DNA from: Flavobacterium frigoritolerans
Lineage (GTDB): Bacteria; Bacteroidota; Bacteroidia; Flavobacteriales; Flavobacteriaceae
NCBI RefSeq assembly: GCF_025847275.1
Contig: NZ_JAOZEV010000012.1
Location: forward strand, 1-64,000
Direction: 5' to 3'
Length of the DNA: 64,000 nt
A program made the position numbers and the translations under genes. Of this stretch, positions 45,597 through 53,599 are shown piece by piece; positions within the stretch are counted from its first letter, which is position 1; each line of letters starts with the position of its first letter. Below the pieces are notes generated by a model that saw nothing but the letters and a program-made list of their open reading frames with translations, was not told where the DNA came from and did not search any database.

Positions 45597-46406
45597 TTAT
45601 TTGCAAGATTATTTAATAACTTATTATTAATTAGGAGAATCTAAATTTACTATTTATGATTGAATTTCATGAAGAATCTTTCTATTAAAAATGTAAAATG
45701 GAATGGGTTTAAATAATCTAGTTGTAATCTTATTACGGCAATTATTTTGAAAAATACAATTATAGTTTTGCAGTTTCAAAGCGATTTCATTCAAAAATAA
45801 AACACATTAAGGTTATGTGAAAAAAAATAATTTTAGAGAAAAATTTCGGCTATCATTTTATGCTTATATTTCTAAGTGTTATATGCTATTTTGATTATTA
45901 TTCCCAAGTAAACTAGTAATACTTCAAAAAAAAGCAACTAAAACCAAAGTATTATTTATTCTTTAATTTTAAGCCTAACTTATTTGCTAATAATAAATTA
46001 TTAAAAATAAAATAACGATTTCATTAAATAGTAAGTAATTATTTAGGATAAAACAAATTTATTTTTGTAAGATTTTGTGGTTATTTTTTTATATTTGTGT
46101 ATGTCACTGGCTTTATACAAAATCCAATATTTGAAATTGTATAAGAAAGATATCTCCGTAATGTATTAACTTTATTAAGTTATGCTACCATTTCGATAGC
46201 AGGAATACTAGAATACATTAAATATTTGAGGATGATTTTAAAGACCATTGAGATATTTACAATACCACCAATCTAGTTAATTGTCTAGAGAAAAATTTAT
46301 AATTATTTTACAGTATCATTATTATACCTGTGAAGGTATAATTGTATAAGCCATTCCAAAAACTAGATAATAAGAGTCTAATTATCCCCACAAATTTTTA
46401 TAAATT
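45597..46406. other. 810-bp divergent regulatory region between sdhCAB and the porin-asparaginase operon
   Basis: The longest gene-free stretch in the window: very AT-rich, no credible frame. It contains a promoter candidate (46064-46097) and a small hairpin ATTATACC/GGTATAAT (46321-46342) 65 bp before the porin ATG. No known RNA family was recognised by eye; a long leader or small RNA is possible. Confidence 0.55.
46064..46097 (+). promoter_or_regulatory. Candidate promoter (TTTG-22-TATATTTG)
   Basis: TTTG at 46064-46067 and TATATTTG at 46090-46097 match the Bacteroidota -33/-7 consensus with 22-bp spacing. It would leave a leader of about 300 nt before the porin gene, containing the hairpin at 46321-46342. 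Confidence 0.4.
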
Positions 46407-47648
46407 ATGAAGCAAAACAAACTTTTTTTGGTAGTCTTTTTTTGTTCTTTTATCTTGTTCAGTAGCTCATTAAGTGCACAATTAATGGCAGTAGAATCAA
46501 AAGACACTTTAAACGGAAAACCCAAATTTACAGCAAGGCTAATAGGTAGGCTTAAGCTAAATGGTATTTATGATATTAAGGGAAATCTTAACGGAAACAG
46601 TTCTTTTCTTATTCATAAAAATGATGTTTCGGGTATGGATATACCTGCTTTTAGTATGGATATGAGACAATCACAGTTGCGTTTTGTAAGTACGATACAA
46701 TTAAATAATGGTAAAGAATTAAAATCAATGCTGGAAGCTGATTTTGAAGGAGCAAATAACACATCTCAGTTTAGGCTGCGTCATGCTTATATTCAGTATG
46801 ATAATTGGACAGTGGGGCAGACCTGGTCAAATTTTGGAGATTCATCATTATGGCCAGCGCCTTTATTAGATTGGGATGGACCAACAGGTATGGTACTCTC
46901 GCGCAGAATTCAGGTGCGATATACAGGGCGTTTTAAAGAAAATGGGCCTACTGCTTTTGAATTATCTGCTGAGACTATGGAACCTCGCCGTTTATATGAT
47001 TATACATTAAGTCCAGCCAGTGGTGTAGATTATGCGCCATCCAGACTTCCTGATGTGGTAGCAGGTATAAGATATGCTTTTGATAATGGAGGATTTATGA
47101 AATTAGCTGGTCTTTACCGCAGTATCGCGTATGATTCTCAGAACATCGCAGCAGGAGAAACTAAATTTGATTTTGATTCACAAGATGCTGGTGGTGTTAC
47201 TGGTATTATGAGCATTTTTTTTAGAAAAAAATCGGGATTAGTAAATAATTTACAAGCACAATGGACAATAGGCAAGGGGATTAGTGATTATTTTTTGGCC
47301 GTAGGAGGTTCTGGTCTTGATGGTTATGCTAGATCTGATTTTTCAGGAAAGCTGGATTTAATGCCTGTACATGCAGGTTTTATATCATATCAACGTTATT
47401 GGGATAAAAAGTTTAATACAATGCTTATGACATCATATAATCATTTCTATGATGGCGGAGGCACTCAGGCAGGATGGGATAAAATGACTAATTATCAGTT
47501 TACGCTTAATGTGTCTTATGATTTCTTTGATTTTCTTACACTGGGATTCGAACCCCAAATTGGCTATAAAGAATTACAGTACAATGATGGCAGCAAACAG
47601 GGAGCAAATGCTGTTCGTATTAATTTTGGTATGCTCTTTAATTTCTAA
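46407..47648 (+). CDS. DcaP-like outer-membrane porin
   Basis: 413 residues: signal peptide (LFLVVFFCSFILFSSSLSAQ), then a beta-barrel with 'AFSMDMRQSQLRFVST', 'MLEADFEGANNTSQFRLRHAYIQYDNWTVGQTWSNFGD' and 'WDGPTGMVLSRRIQVRYTG', a pattern shared with DcaP-type trimeric porins for dicarboxylates, ending in 'RINFGMLFNF' with C-terminal Phe. First gene of an operon with asparaginase, aspartase and a C4-dicarboxylate carrier, so it likely lets acidic amino acids and dicarboxylates into the periplasm. Confidence 0.8.
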   Translation: MKQNKLFLVVFFCSFILFSSSLSAQLMAVESKDTLNGKPKFTARLIGRLKLNGIYDIKGNLNGNSSFLIHKNDVSGMDIPAFSMDMRQSQLRFVSTIQLNNGKELKSMLEADFEGANNTSQFRLRHAYIQYDNWTVGQTWSNFGDSSLWPAPLLDWDGPTGMVLSRRIQVRYTGRFKENGPTAFELSAETMEPRRLYDYTLSPASGVDYAPSRLPDVVAGIRYAFDNGGFMKLAGLYRSIAYDSQNIAAGETKFDFDSQDAGGVTGIMSIFFRKKSGLVNNLQAQWTIGKGISDYFLAVGGSGLDGYARSDFSGKLDLMPVHAGFISYQRYWDKKFNTMLMTSYNHFYDGGGTQAGWDKMTNYQFTLNVSYDFFDFLTLGFEPQIGYKELQYNDGSKQGANAVRINFGMLFNF

Positions 47649-47679
47649 TAACATGATTAACTCAATAAATATAAAAAAA

Positions 47680-48729
47680 ATGAAAAAATTAGTACTTGTA
47701 TTTTTGTTGTTTTTGGCAACATCTATGGCTTTTGCACAACAAAAGCCAAGAATTATAATTCTTGCTACAGGAGGAACTATTGCAGGTGAAGGAAAATCAT
47801 CAGATAGAGCCGGATATACAGCAGGCAAAATTCCTGTATCTGATCTTATAGGGAGTATCCCTAGTGTAAATGCTATTGCAGATATTAGCGGTGAACAAAT
47901 ATCGTCTGTTGGAAGTCAAGATATGAGTATAGAAATTTGGAAAAAATTAGCAGTACGTATTAATGAAATAGCTAGCAAAAATGAAGCTGATGGTGTTGTT
48001 ATCACTCATGGTACCGATACTCAGGAAGAAACTGCTTATTTTCTGAACTTAGTTTTACCAAACGACCTACCTGTTGTATTAACTGGATCTATGCGTCCAG
48101 CAACTGCTATTAGTGCCGATGGGCCTAAAAATCTTTTTGACGCTATTACTGTTGCTGCAAATCCTAAAAGCAAAGGACGTGGCGTAATGGTTTCTTTTAA
48201 CGAATCGATATACGATTCAAGAGAAGTAACTAAAACAAGTACGACCAAAGTAAATGCTTTTAGATCTCCAGATACAGGGCCACTTGGTGAAGTATATGAT
48301 GGACGTGTTGAGTATTATAAAACAGCTGTAAGAGAAAGCGGAAAAGAAAAACCTTTTGGAGTAAACAATAATACTAAACTGCCTAGAGTAGAAGTTGTAT
48401 ATATGTATGCCGATGCATCTGCTGATTATATAAATTATTTAGTAAAGCAAAAAGTAGATGGAATTGTAATAGCTGGAGTTGGAAATGGAAACTTTTCAAA
48501 GGCTTTTACAGATGCAATAAAAAAAGCTACTAAGGCAAAGATTGCTGTATGTCGTTCAAGTCGCAGTCTAGAAGGCAGAGTAGTGCTGGATGGAGAAACT
48601 AATGATAATGAACTTGGTACAGTTGTATCAGATAATCTAAATCCACAAAAAGCAAGAATATTATTGATGCTTGGACTTACAAAAACTAAAAATCAAAAAG
48701 AACTGCAAGATTTTTTCTTCCGTTTTTAA
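47680..48729 (+). CDS. ansB: Periplasmic type II L-asparaginase
   Basis: 349 residues from ATG 47680, where a signal peptide begins (MKKLVLVFLLFLATSMAFAQ); the frame is open upstream into the porin gene but that is not used. Catalytic Thr33 in 'LATGGTIAGEG' and the second Thr/Asp in 'VITHGTDTQEETAYFL' plus 'SMRPATAISADGPKNLFDA' are diagnostic. Converts asparagine to aspartate and ammonia in the periplasm. 31 bp after the porin stop, 30 bp before aspA. Confidence 0.95.
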   Translation: MKKLVLVFLLFLATSMAFAQQKPRIIILATGGTIAGEGKSSDRAGYTAGKIPVSDLIGSIPSVNAIADISGEQISSVGSQDMSIEIWKKLAVRINEIASKNEADGVVITHGTDTQEETAYFLNLVLPNDLPVVLTGSMRPATAISADGPKNLFDAITVAANPKSKGRGVMVSFNESIYDSREVTKTSTTKVNAFRSPDTGPLGEVYDGRVEYYKTAVRESGKEKPFGVNNNTKLPRVEVVYMYADASADYINYLVKQKVDGIVIAGVGNGNFSKAFTDAIKKATKAKIAVCRSSRSLEGRVVLDGETNDNELGTVVSDNLNPQKARILLMLGLTKTKNQKELQDFFFRF

Positions 48730-48759
48730 TTCCCTTTTAATAATTTAATAAATACTATT

Positions 48760-50169
48760 ATGAGCAACTTTCGTACAGAGCATGATTTTCTTGGAGAAAA
48801 ACAAATACCAGACAATTGTTATTATGGAGTACAGACAGTACGTGCCAAAGAAAATTTTGATATAACTGGTATTCCAATAGGATCAGAACCTTTATTTATT
48901 AAGGCTTTTGGTCATGTAAAAAAAGCTGCCGCAATGGCAAACAGAGATCTTGGTGTATTAGATGCAAAAAAGGCAGAAGCAATTATTTATGCATGTGATC
49001 GACTAATTGCAGGAGAATTTGCAGATCAGTTTATAAGTGATCTAATTCAAGGAGGAGCTGGAACATCTACCAATATGAATGCAAATGAGGTAATTGCCAA
49101 TCTTGGATTGGAATATATGGGACATAAAAAAGGAGAGTATCAATACCTTCATCCTAATAATGATGTAAATCTTTCGCAAAGTACAAACGATGCTTATCCA
49201 TCAGCTTTTAGAATAGCAATTTACCTTAAAATAGAGTCTTTTACCAATGCATTGGAACAACTACAGGATTCATTTTTCCAAAAAGGGAAAGAGTTCGCTA
49301 ATGTTATCAAAATGGGGCGTACACAATTGCAGGATGCAGTACCAATGACATTAGGGCAGGAGTTTAATGCCTTTGCAACAACCATAGGAGAAGATGTAAT
49401 GCGTTTACGTCAATCAGAAAGGTTAATTACCGAAGTAAATATGGGAGCTACTGCTATTGGTAGTAAAGTAAATGCACCAGAAGGCTATCCAGAACTTTGT
49501 GTAAAATATCTTGAAGAAGTAAGTGGGGTACCAGTTACTCTAGCGGCAGATTTATTTGAAGCTACTTATGATCCAAGTGCTTTTGTAGAAGTAAGTGGTA
49601 CTTTAAAAAGGAGTGCTATTAAATTGAGCAAGGTTTGTAATGATCTTCGTTTATTGAGCAGCGGACCTCGTTGTGGATTTAATGAGATAAACTTACCAGC
49701 TCTTCAGCCAGGATCATCGATTATGCCTGGAAAAGTAAATCCTGTTATCCCCGAAGTGGTAAATCAGACTTGTTTTTATGTTATTGGAGCCGATTTAACG
49801 GTTACTATGGCTGCTGAAGCGGGACAATTACAATTAAATGTAATGGAGCCTGTAATAGGATTTGCCTTGTTTACATCACTTGAATATCTTACCAAAGCTT
49901 GTAACACTTTGAAAGACAAATGCATTGTAGGAATCACAGCTAATGCTGAACATGCTAAAGATTTAGTTATGAATAGTATTGGTATTGTTACGCAACTTAA
50001 TCCAATTCTGGGATATGAGTCTTCTGCAAGTATAGCTAAAGAAGCGCTTAAAACAGGTAAATCGATACATGATATTGTTGTAAATGAAAGAAAGCTTATA
50101 ACTCAAGAAAAATGGGATGAGATATACTCAATAGAAAACTTGATTAATCCTAAATTCATTACTTCATGA
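48760..50169 (+). CDS. aspA: Aspartate ammonia-lyase
   Basis: 469 residues of the fumarase/aspartase superfamily. Signature 'GSSIMPGKVNPVIPEVVNQ', 'GGAGTSTNMNANEVIANL' and 'HPNNDVNLSQSTNDAYPS' are intact. The superfamily also includes fumarase C, but neighbours (asparaginase before, Dcu carrier after, overlapping by 4 bp) support aspartase. Makes fumarate and ammonia from aspartate in the cytosol. Confidence 0.93.
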   Translation: MSNFRTEHDFLGEKQIPDNCYYGVQTVRAKENFDITGIPIGSEPLFIKAFGHVKKAAAMANRDLGVLDAKKAEAIIYACDRLIAGEFADQFISDLIQGGAGTSTNMNANEVIANLGLEYMGHKKGEYQYLHPNNDVNLSQSTNDAYPSAFRIAIYLKIESFTNALEQLQDSFFQKGKEFANVIKMGRTQLQDAVPMTLGQEFNAFATTIGEDVMRLRQSERLITEVNMGATAIGSKVNAPEGYPELCVKYLEEVSGVPVTLAADLFEATYDPSAFVEVSGTLKRSAIKLSKVCNDLRLLSSGPRCGFNEINLPALQPGSSIMPGKVNPVIPEVVNQTCFYVIGADLTVTMAAEAGQLQLNVMEPVIGFALFTSLEYLTKACNTLKDKCIVGITANAEHAKDLVMNSIGIVTQLNPILGYESSASIAKEALKTGKSIHDIVVNERKLITQEKWDEIYSIENLINPKFITS

Positions 50170-51500
50170 TATTAGTACAGTTCGCTATACTTTTGGCTAT
50201 GATCCTTATTGGGTCAAGGCTTAAGGGAATCGGTTTAGGTGTTATGGGAATGATAGGGCTACTTATATTTGTTCTGTTTTTTCATATGCGTCCTGCCGAT
50301 CCACCCATAGCGGTACTACTTATCATTTTAGCCATTGTAACCACAGCTGCCACATTACAGGCAGCTGGAGGTTTGGATTATTTGGTAAGCATTGCCGAAA
50401 AAATTATTCGACGTAATCCAAAGCATATTACTTTCATAGCGCCGTTTACCGTTTATTTCTTATGTTTATTTGCGGGTACAGCGCATATTGTATATTCGCT
50501 GCTTCCTATTATAGCCGAAGTATCAGCTAAGAAAAGAATACGACCGGAACGACCATTAAGTATATCGGTTATCGCATCACACATGGCACTTACTGGTAGT
50601 CCAATGAGTGCTGCAACAGCATCATTGGCCGCTATATTAGTGTATTCTACAGCAGTTGTTGATATAATGAAAGTGTGTATTCCTGCTTGTCTTATAGGAA
50701 TTGCTGCAGGAGTTTTTTCGGTATGGAAAAAAGGTAAAGAACTTAACGATGATCCAGAGTTTATCGAAAAAATGAAAGATCCAGTATTTGCAGAGAGTAT
50801 AGACAAGACATCTGAATCAAACAGAGAATTAAAACCAGGTGCTAAAACAGCTGTTTTTATTTTTGGAAGTGCAATATTACTGATCATATTTTTTGGAGCT
50901 TTTCCACAATTTCTTCCTAATGTGGGAGCAGGAGCTGCAGGATTTGCAGTAGGAGCAGACGGGGCTATTAATCTTACCGGATTAATAATAATGATTACAT
51001 TATCAGCTTCGGCATTGATAATGATAATTACAAAAACATCGGCTGTATCGGTATCAAAAATGAGTCTGTTTACTTCAATGGCGACTGCAGTTGTTTCAGT
51101 GCTTGGTGTAGTTTGGATGAGTGCTACTTTTATGGGAGCTAATGAAGTTTTAATAGAAAGTACCTTCAGAGATATAACCTCAGAGTATCCTTTTACTTTT
51201 GCTTTTGCGTTGGTCATCATGGGAGCACTAACTTTTAGTCAAGCTGCTACTACAAGAATCATGATGCCAATAGGATTGTCTTTAGGAATTGGACAGCCAC
51301 ATCTTATAGCTATGTTCCCCGCAGTTAATGCAGACTTTATATTACCGGGTTACCCTACATTGGTTGCTGCAATGGATTTTGACCGTACTGGTACAACCCG
51401 TATAGGTAAATATGTAGTTAATCATAGTTTTATGCTTCCCGGACTTGTTACGATTGCCGTAACGATTGCTTCAGGTTTTTTATTAAGCATGTTTTTGTAG
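50166..51500 (+). CDS. Anaerobic C4-dicarboxylate transporter, Dcu family
   Basis: 444 residues with about ten TM helices; 'LFAGTAHIVYSLLPIIAEVSAKKRIRPERPLSISVIASHMALTGSPMSAA' region and 'GYPTLVAAMDFDRTGTTRIGKYVVNHSFMLPGL' are typical of DcuA/DcuB (the quoted parts span about residues 98-150 and 395-430). It exchanges succinate for aspartate or fumarate at the inner membrane. Start overlaps the aspA stop (ATGA), so translation is coupled. DcuA versus DcuB cannot be decided. Confidence 0.93.
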   Translation: MILVQFAILLAMILIGSRLKGIGLGVMGMIGLLIFVLFFHMRPADPPIAVLLIILAIVTTAATLQAAGGLDYLVSIAEKIIRRNPKHITFIAPFTVYFLCLFAGTAHIVYSLLPIIAEVSAKKRIRPERPLSISVIASHMALTGSPMSAATASLAAILVYSTAVVDIMKVCIPACLIGIAAGVFSVWKKGKELNDDPEFIEKMKDPVFAESIDKTSESNRELKPGAKTAVFIFGSAILLIIFFGAFPQFLPNVGAGAAGFAVGADGAINLTGLIIMITLSASALIMIITKTSAVSVSKMSLFTSMATAVVSVLGVVWMSATFMGANEVLIESTFRDITSEYPFTFAFALVIMGALTFSQAATTRIMMPIGLSLGIGQPHLIAMFPAVNADFILPGYPTLVAAMDFDRTGTTRIGKYVVNHSFMLPGLVTIAVTIASGFLLSMFL

Positions 51501-51578
51501 TATTTATTTTGAGTAAAAGTGGTACATAACAATAAAACATAGTATAAAAATGATATTCTGATTGCATTTTTAAAATAT

Positions 51579-51610
51579 AAAAGCCCAATTCTTCATAGGA
51601 TTGGGCTTTT
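51579..51610 (+). terminator. Intrinsic terminator of the porin-ansB-aspA-dcu operon
   Basis: An 11-bp perfect stem (AAAAGCCCAAT / ATTGGGCTTTT) with a 10-nt loop followed by a T-run, 79 bp past the Dcu stop. Confidence 0.85.
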
Positions 51611-51733
51611 TGCTTCTTATTGATAGATTTATTTTTGAAAAAATAATAGGTATAAGTTCCTTGAACAACAGTAAATTAAGTAGTGTACTTAGTTTGGTAC
51701 TTACTTTTATTTAAAAATAATTCATTTTTTGTA

Positions 51734-51763
51734 TTGTTTAACTGTAAAGACTACGTATCTTTG
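51734..51763 (+). promoter_or_regulatory. tRNA-fMet promoter, copy 1
   Basis: TTG (51734-51736), 19-bp spacer, TATCTTTG (51756-51763): an exact Bacteroidota -33/-7 promoter ending 12 bp before the tRNA. Confidence 0.8.
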
Positions 51764-51775
51764 CACCCGAAACAA

Positions 51776-51848
51776 CGCGGGATAGAGCAGTAGGCAGCTC
51801 GTCGGGCTCATAACCCGAAGGTCACAGGTTCGAGTCCTGTTCCCGCTA
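51776..51848 (+). tRNA. Initiator tRNA-Met (CAT)
   Basis: 73 nt forming a cloverleaf with anticodon CAT at 51809-51811. The anticodon stem has the three consecutive G:C pairs (GGG at 51804-51806, CCC at 51814-51816) that mark initiator tRNAs, and the first acceptor pair is unpaired (C1 opposite T72), also an initiator trait. The T-arm GGTTCGAGTCC is standard. CCA is not encoded. Confidence 0.93.
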
Positions 51849-51855
51849 CTAAGAC

Positions 51856-51886
51856 AAAAGCTTCAGAGAAATCTGGAGCTTTTTTG
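51856..51886 (+). terminator. Terminator of tRNA-fMet copy 1
   Basis: AAAAGCTTCAGA, GAAA loop, TCTGGAGCTTTT (one G:T pair) followed by T's. The same hairpin accompanies all four copies of the tRNA 3' end in this region. Confidence 0.8.
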
Positions 51887-51903
51887 TTTTAATTATTTTA
51901 CTT

Positions 51904-52107
51904 AACGTTCCATACCATACACGAGCGGGACGCCTGGCGCCTTCTGCAAATATTGATATTCATTTGTAGAAAAATGTTGATTTTTGGCCCTGCAAAGAGC
52001 TCTAGAGTAAGTTAAGCCATATTTTTGGAATTTTCGGATTTGCCAACAAAACCAACTTTCCACTAAGTCAATTGTCCAAATCCGTTGTATTTGTAATATA
52101 TCGTTTT
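51904..52107. repeat. Cassette-separating element, copy E0
   Basis: Noncoding stretch between the tRNA terminator and the SUKH gene. It starts TAACGTTCC and contains ACAAAACCAACTTTCCACTA (from 52046), differing by two bases from the core of element E9 (from 62090). An 84-codon frame across it is not gene-like. Confidence 0.5.
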
Positions 52108-52467
52108 TTATTCTGAGATGTTTGGATAATTTTGTATAAAATATTCTAATGAACATATTTCTTTAGGAGTTTTTTGTCCTTCATAATAAAAGTAAACGTT
52201 AGGATTCTCATTTCCATTAGCTTTGAAATACCAAAACATATACCCTTGATGCATCATAAAAACAAAATCATCATCATTGAGAAAATTTTCAGCATTATCT
52301 TCATCCAATAATTCTTTCGCCCATTTATTCAATTCTTTGTATTTATTGAATAAGTCAGTTCCAGTCATTCCTTTAGGAGTTGAACTTTCGCAAAGCTTAT
52401 AAAAATCCTTATAGATTTTCGGAAAACTTAAACCATTCGTCATTTCTACTTCATTTAAATTATTCAT
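52108..52467 (-). CDS. SMI1/KNR4 (SUKH)-family protein
   Basis: 119 residues. 'LSFPKIYKDFYKLCESS', 'FLNDDDFVFMMHQGYMFWYFKANGNENP' and 'VYFYYEGQ' match the SUKH superfamily core (LP..y..Fl, f..hqGy.f.fF). SUKH proteins are commonly immunity proteins against polymorphic or contact-dependent toxins; no toxin is adjacent, so it may be an orphan immunity gene. Met8 is an alternative start. It is the last - strand gene of the array next to the tRNA. Confidence 0.8.
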   Translation of the reverse strand: MNNLNEVEMTNGLSFPKIYKDFYKLCESSTPKGMTGTDLFNKYKELNKWAKELLDEDNAENFLNDDDFVFMMHQGYMFWYFKANGNENPNVYFYYEGQKTPKEICSLEYFIQNYPNISE

Positions 52468-52521
52468 TTGATTTCAATGGATTTTAACAATTCTGTTTCT
52501 CAAAATGAGGTATAACGCCTG

Positions 52522-53178
52522 TTAGCTACTGGCTTTTTCAATTATTCTTTTTAACGTTTGAATTGTCAAATCATCTTTTATATTTTCAGTTTTTATTGTC
52601 TCAAAATAGTTAAAATAATTTGCAATTTCTGTTATATCCTCTAGTGTAATTGATTTGCATTTATTTAAGAATTCGATATTATCAATTAAAGCTAAGAAAA
52701 TATCATTTCTATATCTATCGCGTTCTTCCCCAATAATTAATAACTTTTTAAGTAACTGAAATCTTTTCATCATTGTTGAATTAAATTCATCATTTTCATT
52801 TTGCCCGCTTCCTTCTAAAATACTTTCGGTAAAAATCTCCAATTGGTTAGTGCTCCAGTTTTCTAGTTCAGTTTCCAACTCTTTCCAATCTGTTTCCAAA
52901 AAATAGTATTCTAATATTCTTATTACATCATCATTTCCGCCACCAACTGTCCAAACATCACTATCAACAACTTCATTTTTTAAGATGAATGAATATAACT
53001 CAAGAATTGCTGAATTTTCACTTTCAGTTTTACAATTTTCTTTATATTTCTGTTTAAATAAATCAAAGTCTTTTTTGAGCATTTTTTCTACGGTTTTTTT
53101 GAATCTTGTAGTTAACTTGAATAGATGTCTGATAAAATCCGACTTATCTATTCTAAAGTGGATTGCTATGTCTGACAA
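52522..53178 (-). CDS. Hypothetical protein
   Basis: 218 residues, not recognised. Charged, alpha-helical, no membrane segment or signal. The start given is a TTG at 53178; no ATG occurs in the first 32 codons, so the true start is uncertain. The stop codon lies inside a GTTA word next to TATAACGCCTGTTAGC, whose CGCCTGTTAGC is the exact complement of a word inside element E8. A small palindrome CTGACAAATGTCAG (53172-53185) covers the start. Confidence 0.5.
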   Translation of the reverse strand: MSDIAIHFRIDKSDFIRHLFKLTTRFKKTVEKMLKKDFDLFKQKYKENCKTESENSAILELYSFILKNEVVDSDVWTVGGGNDDVIRILEYYFLETDWKELETELENWSTNQLEIFTESILEGSGQNENDEFNSTMMKRFQLLKKLLIIGEERDRYRNDIFLALIDNIEFLNKCKSITLEDITEIANYFNYFETIKTENIKDDLTIQTLKRIIEKASS

Positions 53179-53599
53179 ATGTCAGTGTTTATTTGTTTTC
53201 AAAAATAGGATATTTACTTAACAATATCCGAACGAACTTATATTTGTTGAATCCTTTAGTACATTCATGAGTGCAATTTCAATAGTATAAAATTTTATGT
53301 CAAGCTAATTCTTGTTTAAACTCTAATTAGTTCTACTTTCTGAAAATAAAATAAGAACTAAACAAGCCAACTTTTATTCCATTGATTTAATATTATAAAT
53401 GACTAAGATCAAATTTGAACATGGAAATCAATATAAAATAATATTTATTTTTTAAGTCATCCACAAAATGGTCCGAAAACTGTCCCGTTTGAGCTACTAA
53501 GACAAAAGCTTCAGAGAAATCTGGAGCTTTTTTTATGTAGTATAATATTTTGAGGTTTAAAATCTGTAGACTTGTTTTAGGATGAGACAGGGGCAGTTT
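53179..53599. other. 421-bp gene-free stretch with a tRNA-3'-end repeat
   Basis: No gene. Contains a 7-bp hairpin GGATATT/AATATCC (53208-53229) and the second copy of the tRNA-fMet 3' end plus terminator (53493-53534), followed by about 55 bp also shared with 55341-55408. Confidence 0.6.
53493..53534 (+). repeat. Partial tRNA-fMet 3' end + terminator, copy 2
   Basis: GCTACTAAGACAAAAGCTTC and the rest of the terminator hairpin are identical to 51845-51886, but the tRNA body is missing; the bases before are unrelated. The following sequence to the phrase CTGTAGACTTGTTTT (about 53565-53579) recurs after copy 3. Resembles an attachment-site-like remnant at a tRNA 3' end. Confidence 0.75.

Larger units (their letters stand above)
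51717..51889 (+). repeat. 173-bp direct repeat, copy 1 (promoter + tRNA-fMet + terminator)
   Basis: 51717-51889 and 55446-55618 are nearly identical from ATAATTCATTTTTTG through the whole tRNA to the T-run of its terminator, offset 3729 bp. Only a handful of substitutions and one deleted A differ. Flanks outside the repeat are unrelated. Confidence 0.9.

Noticed and set aside
47509-47679. Upstream extension of the asparaginase frame
   Set aside because: It overlaps the porin gene and would hide the obvious signal peptide starting at 47680.
50453-51220. 255-codon open frame antisense to the Dcu carrier gene
   Set aside because: It is the mirror of a strongly supported membrane-protein gene; low-complexity Ile/Ala/Ser content and no family features.
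51902-52156. 84-codon frame between the tRNA and the SUKH gene
   Set aside because: It overlaps the end of the SUKH gene and lies on a repeated noncoding element; composition is not protein-like.
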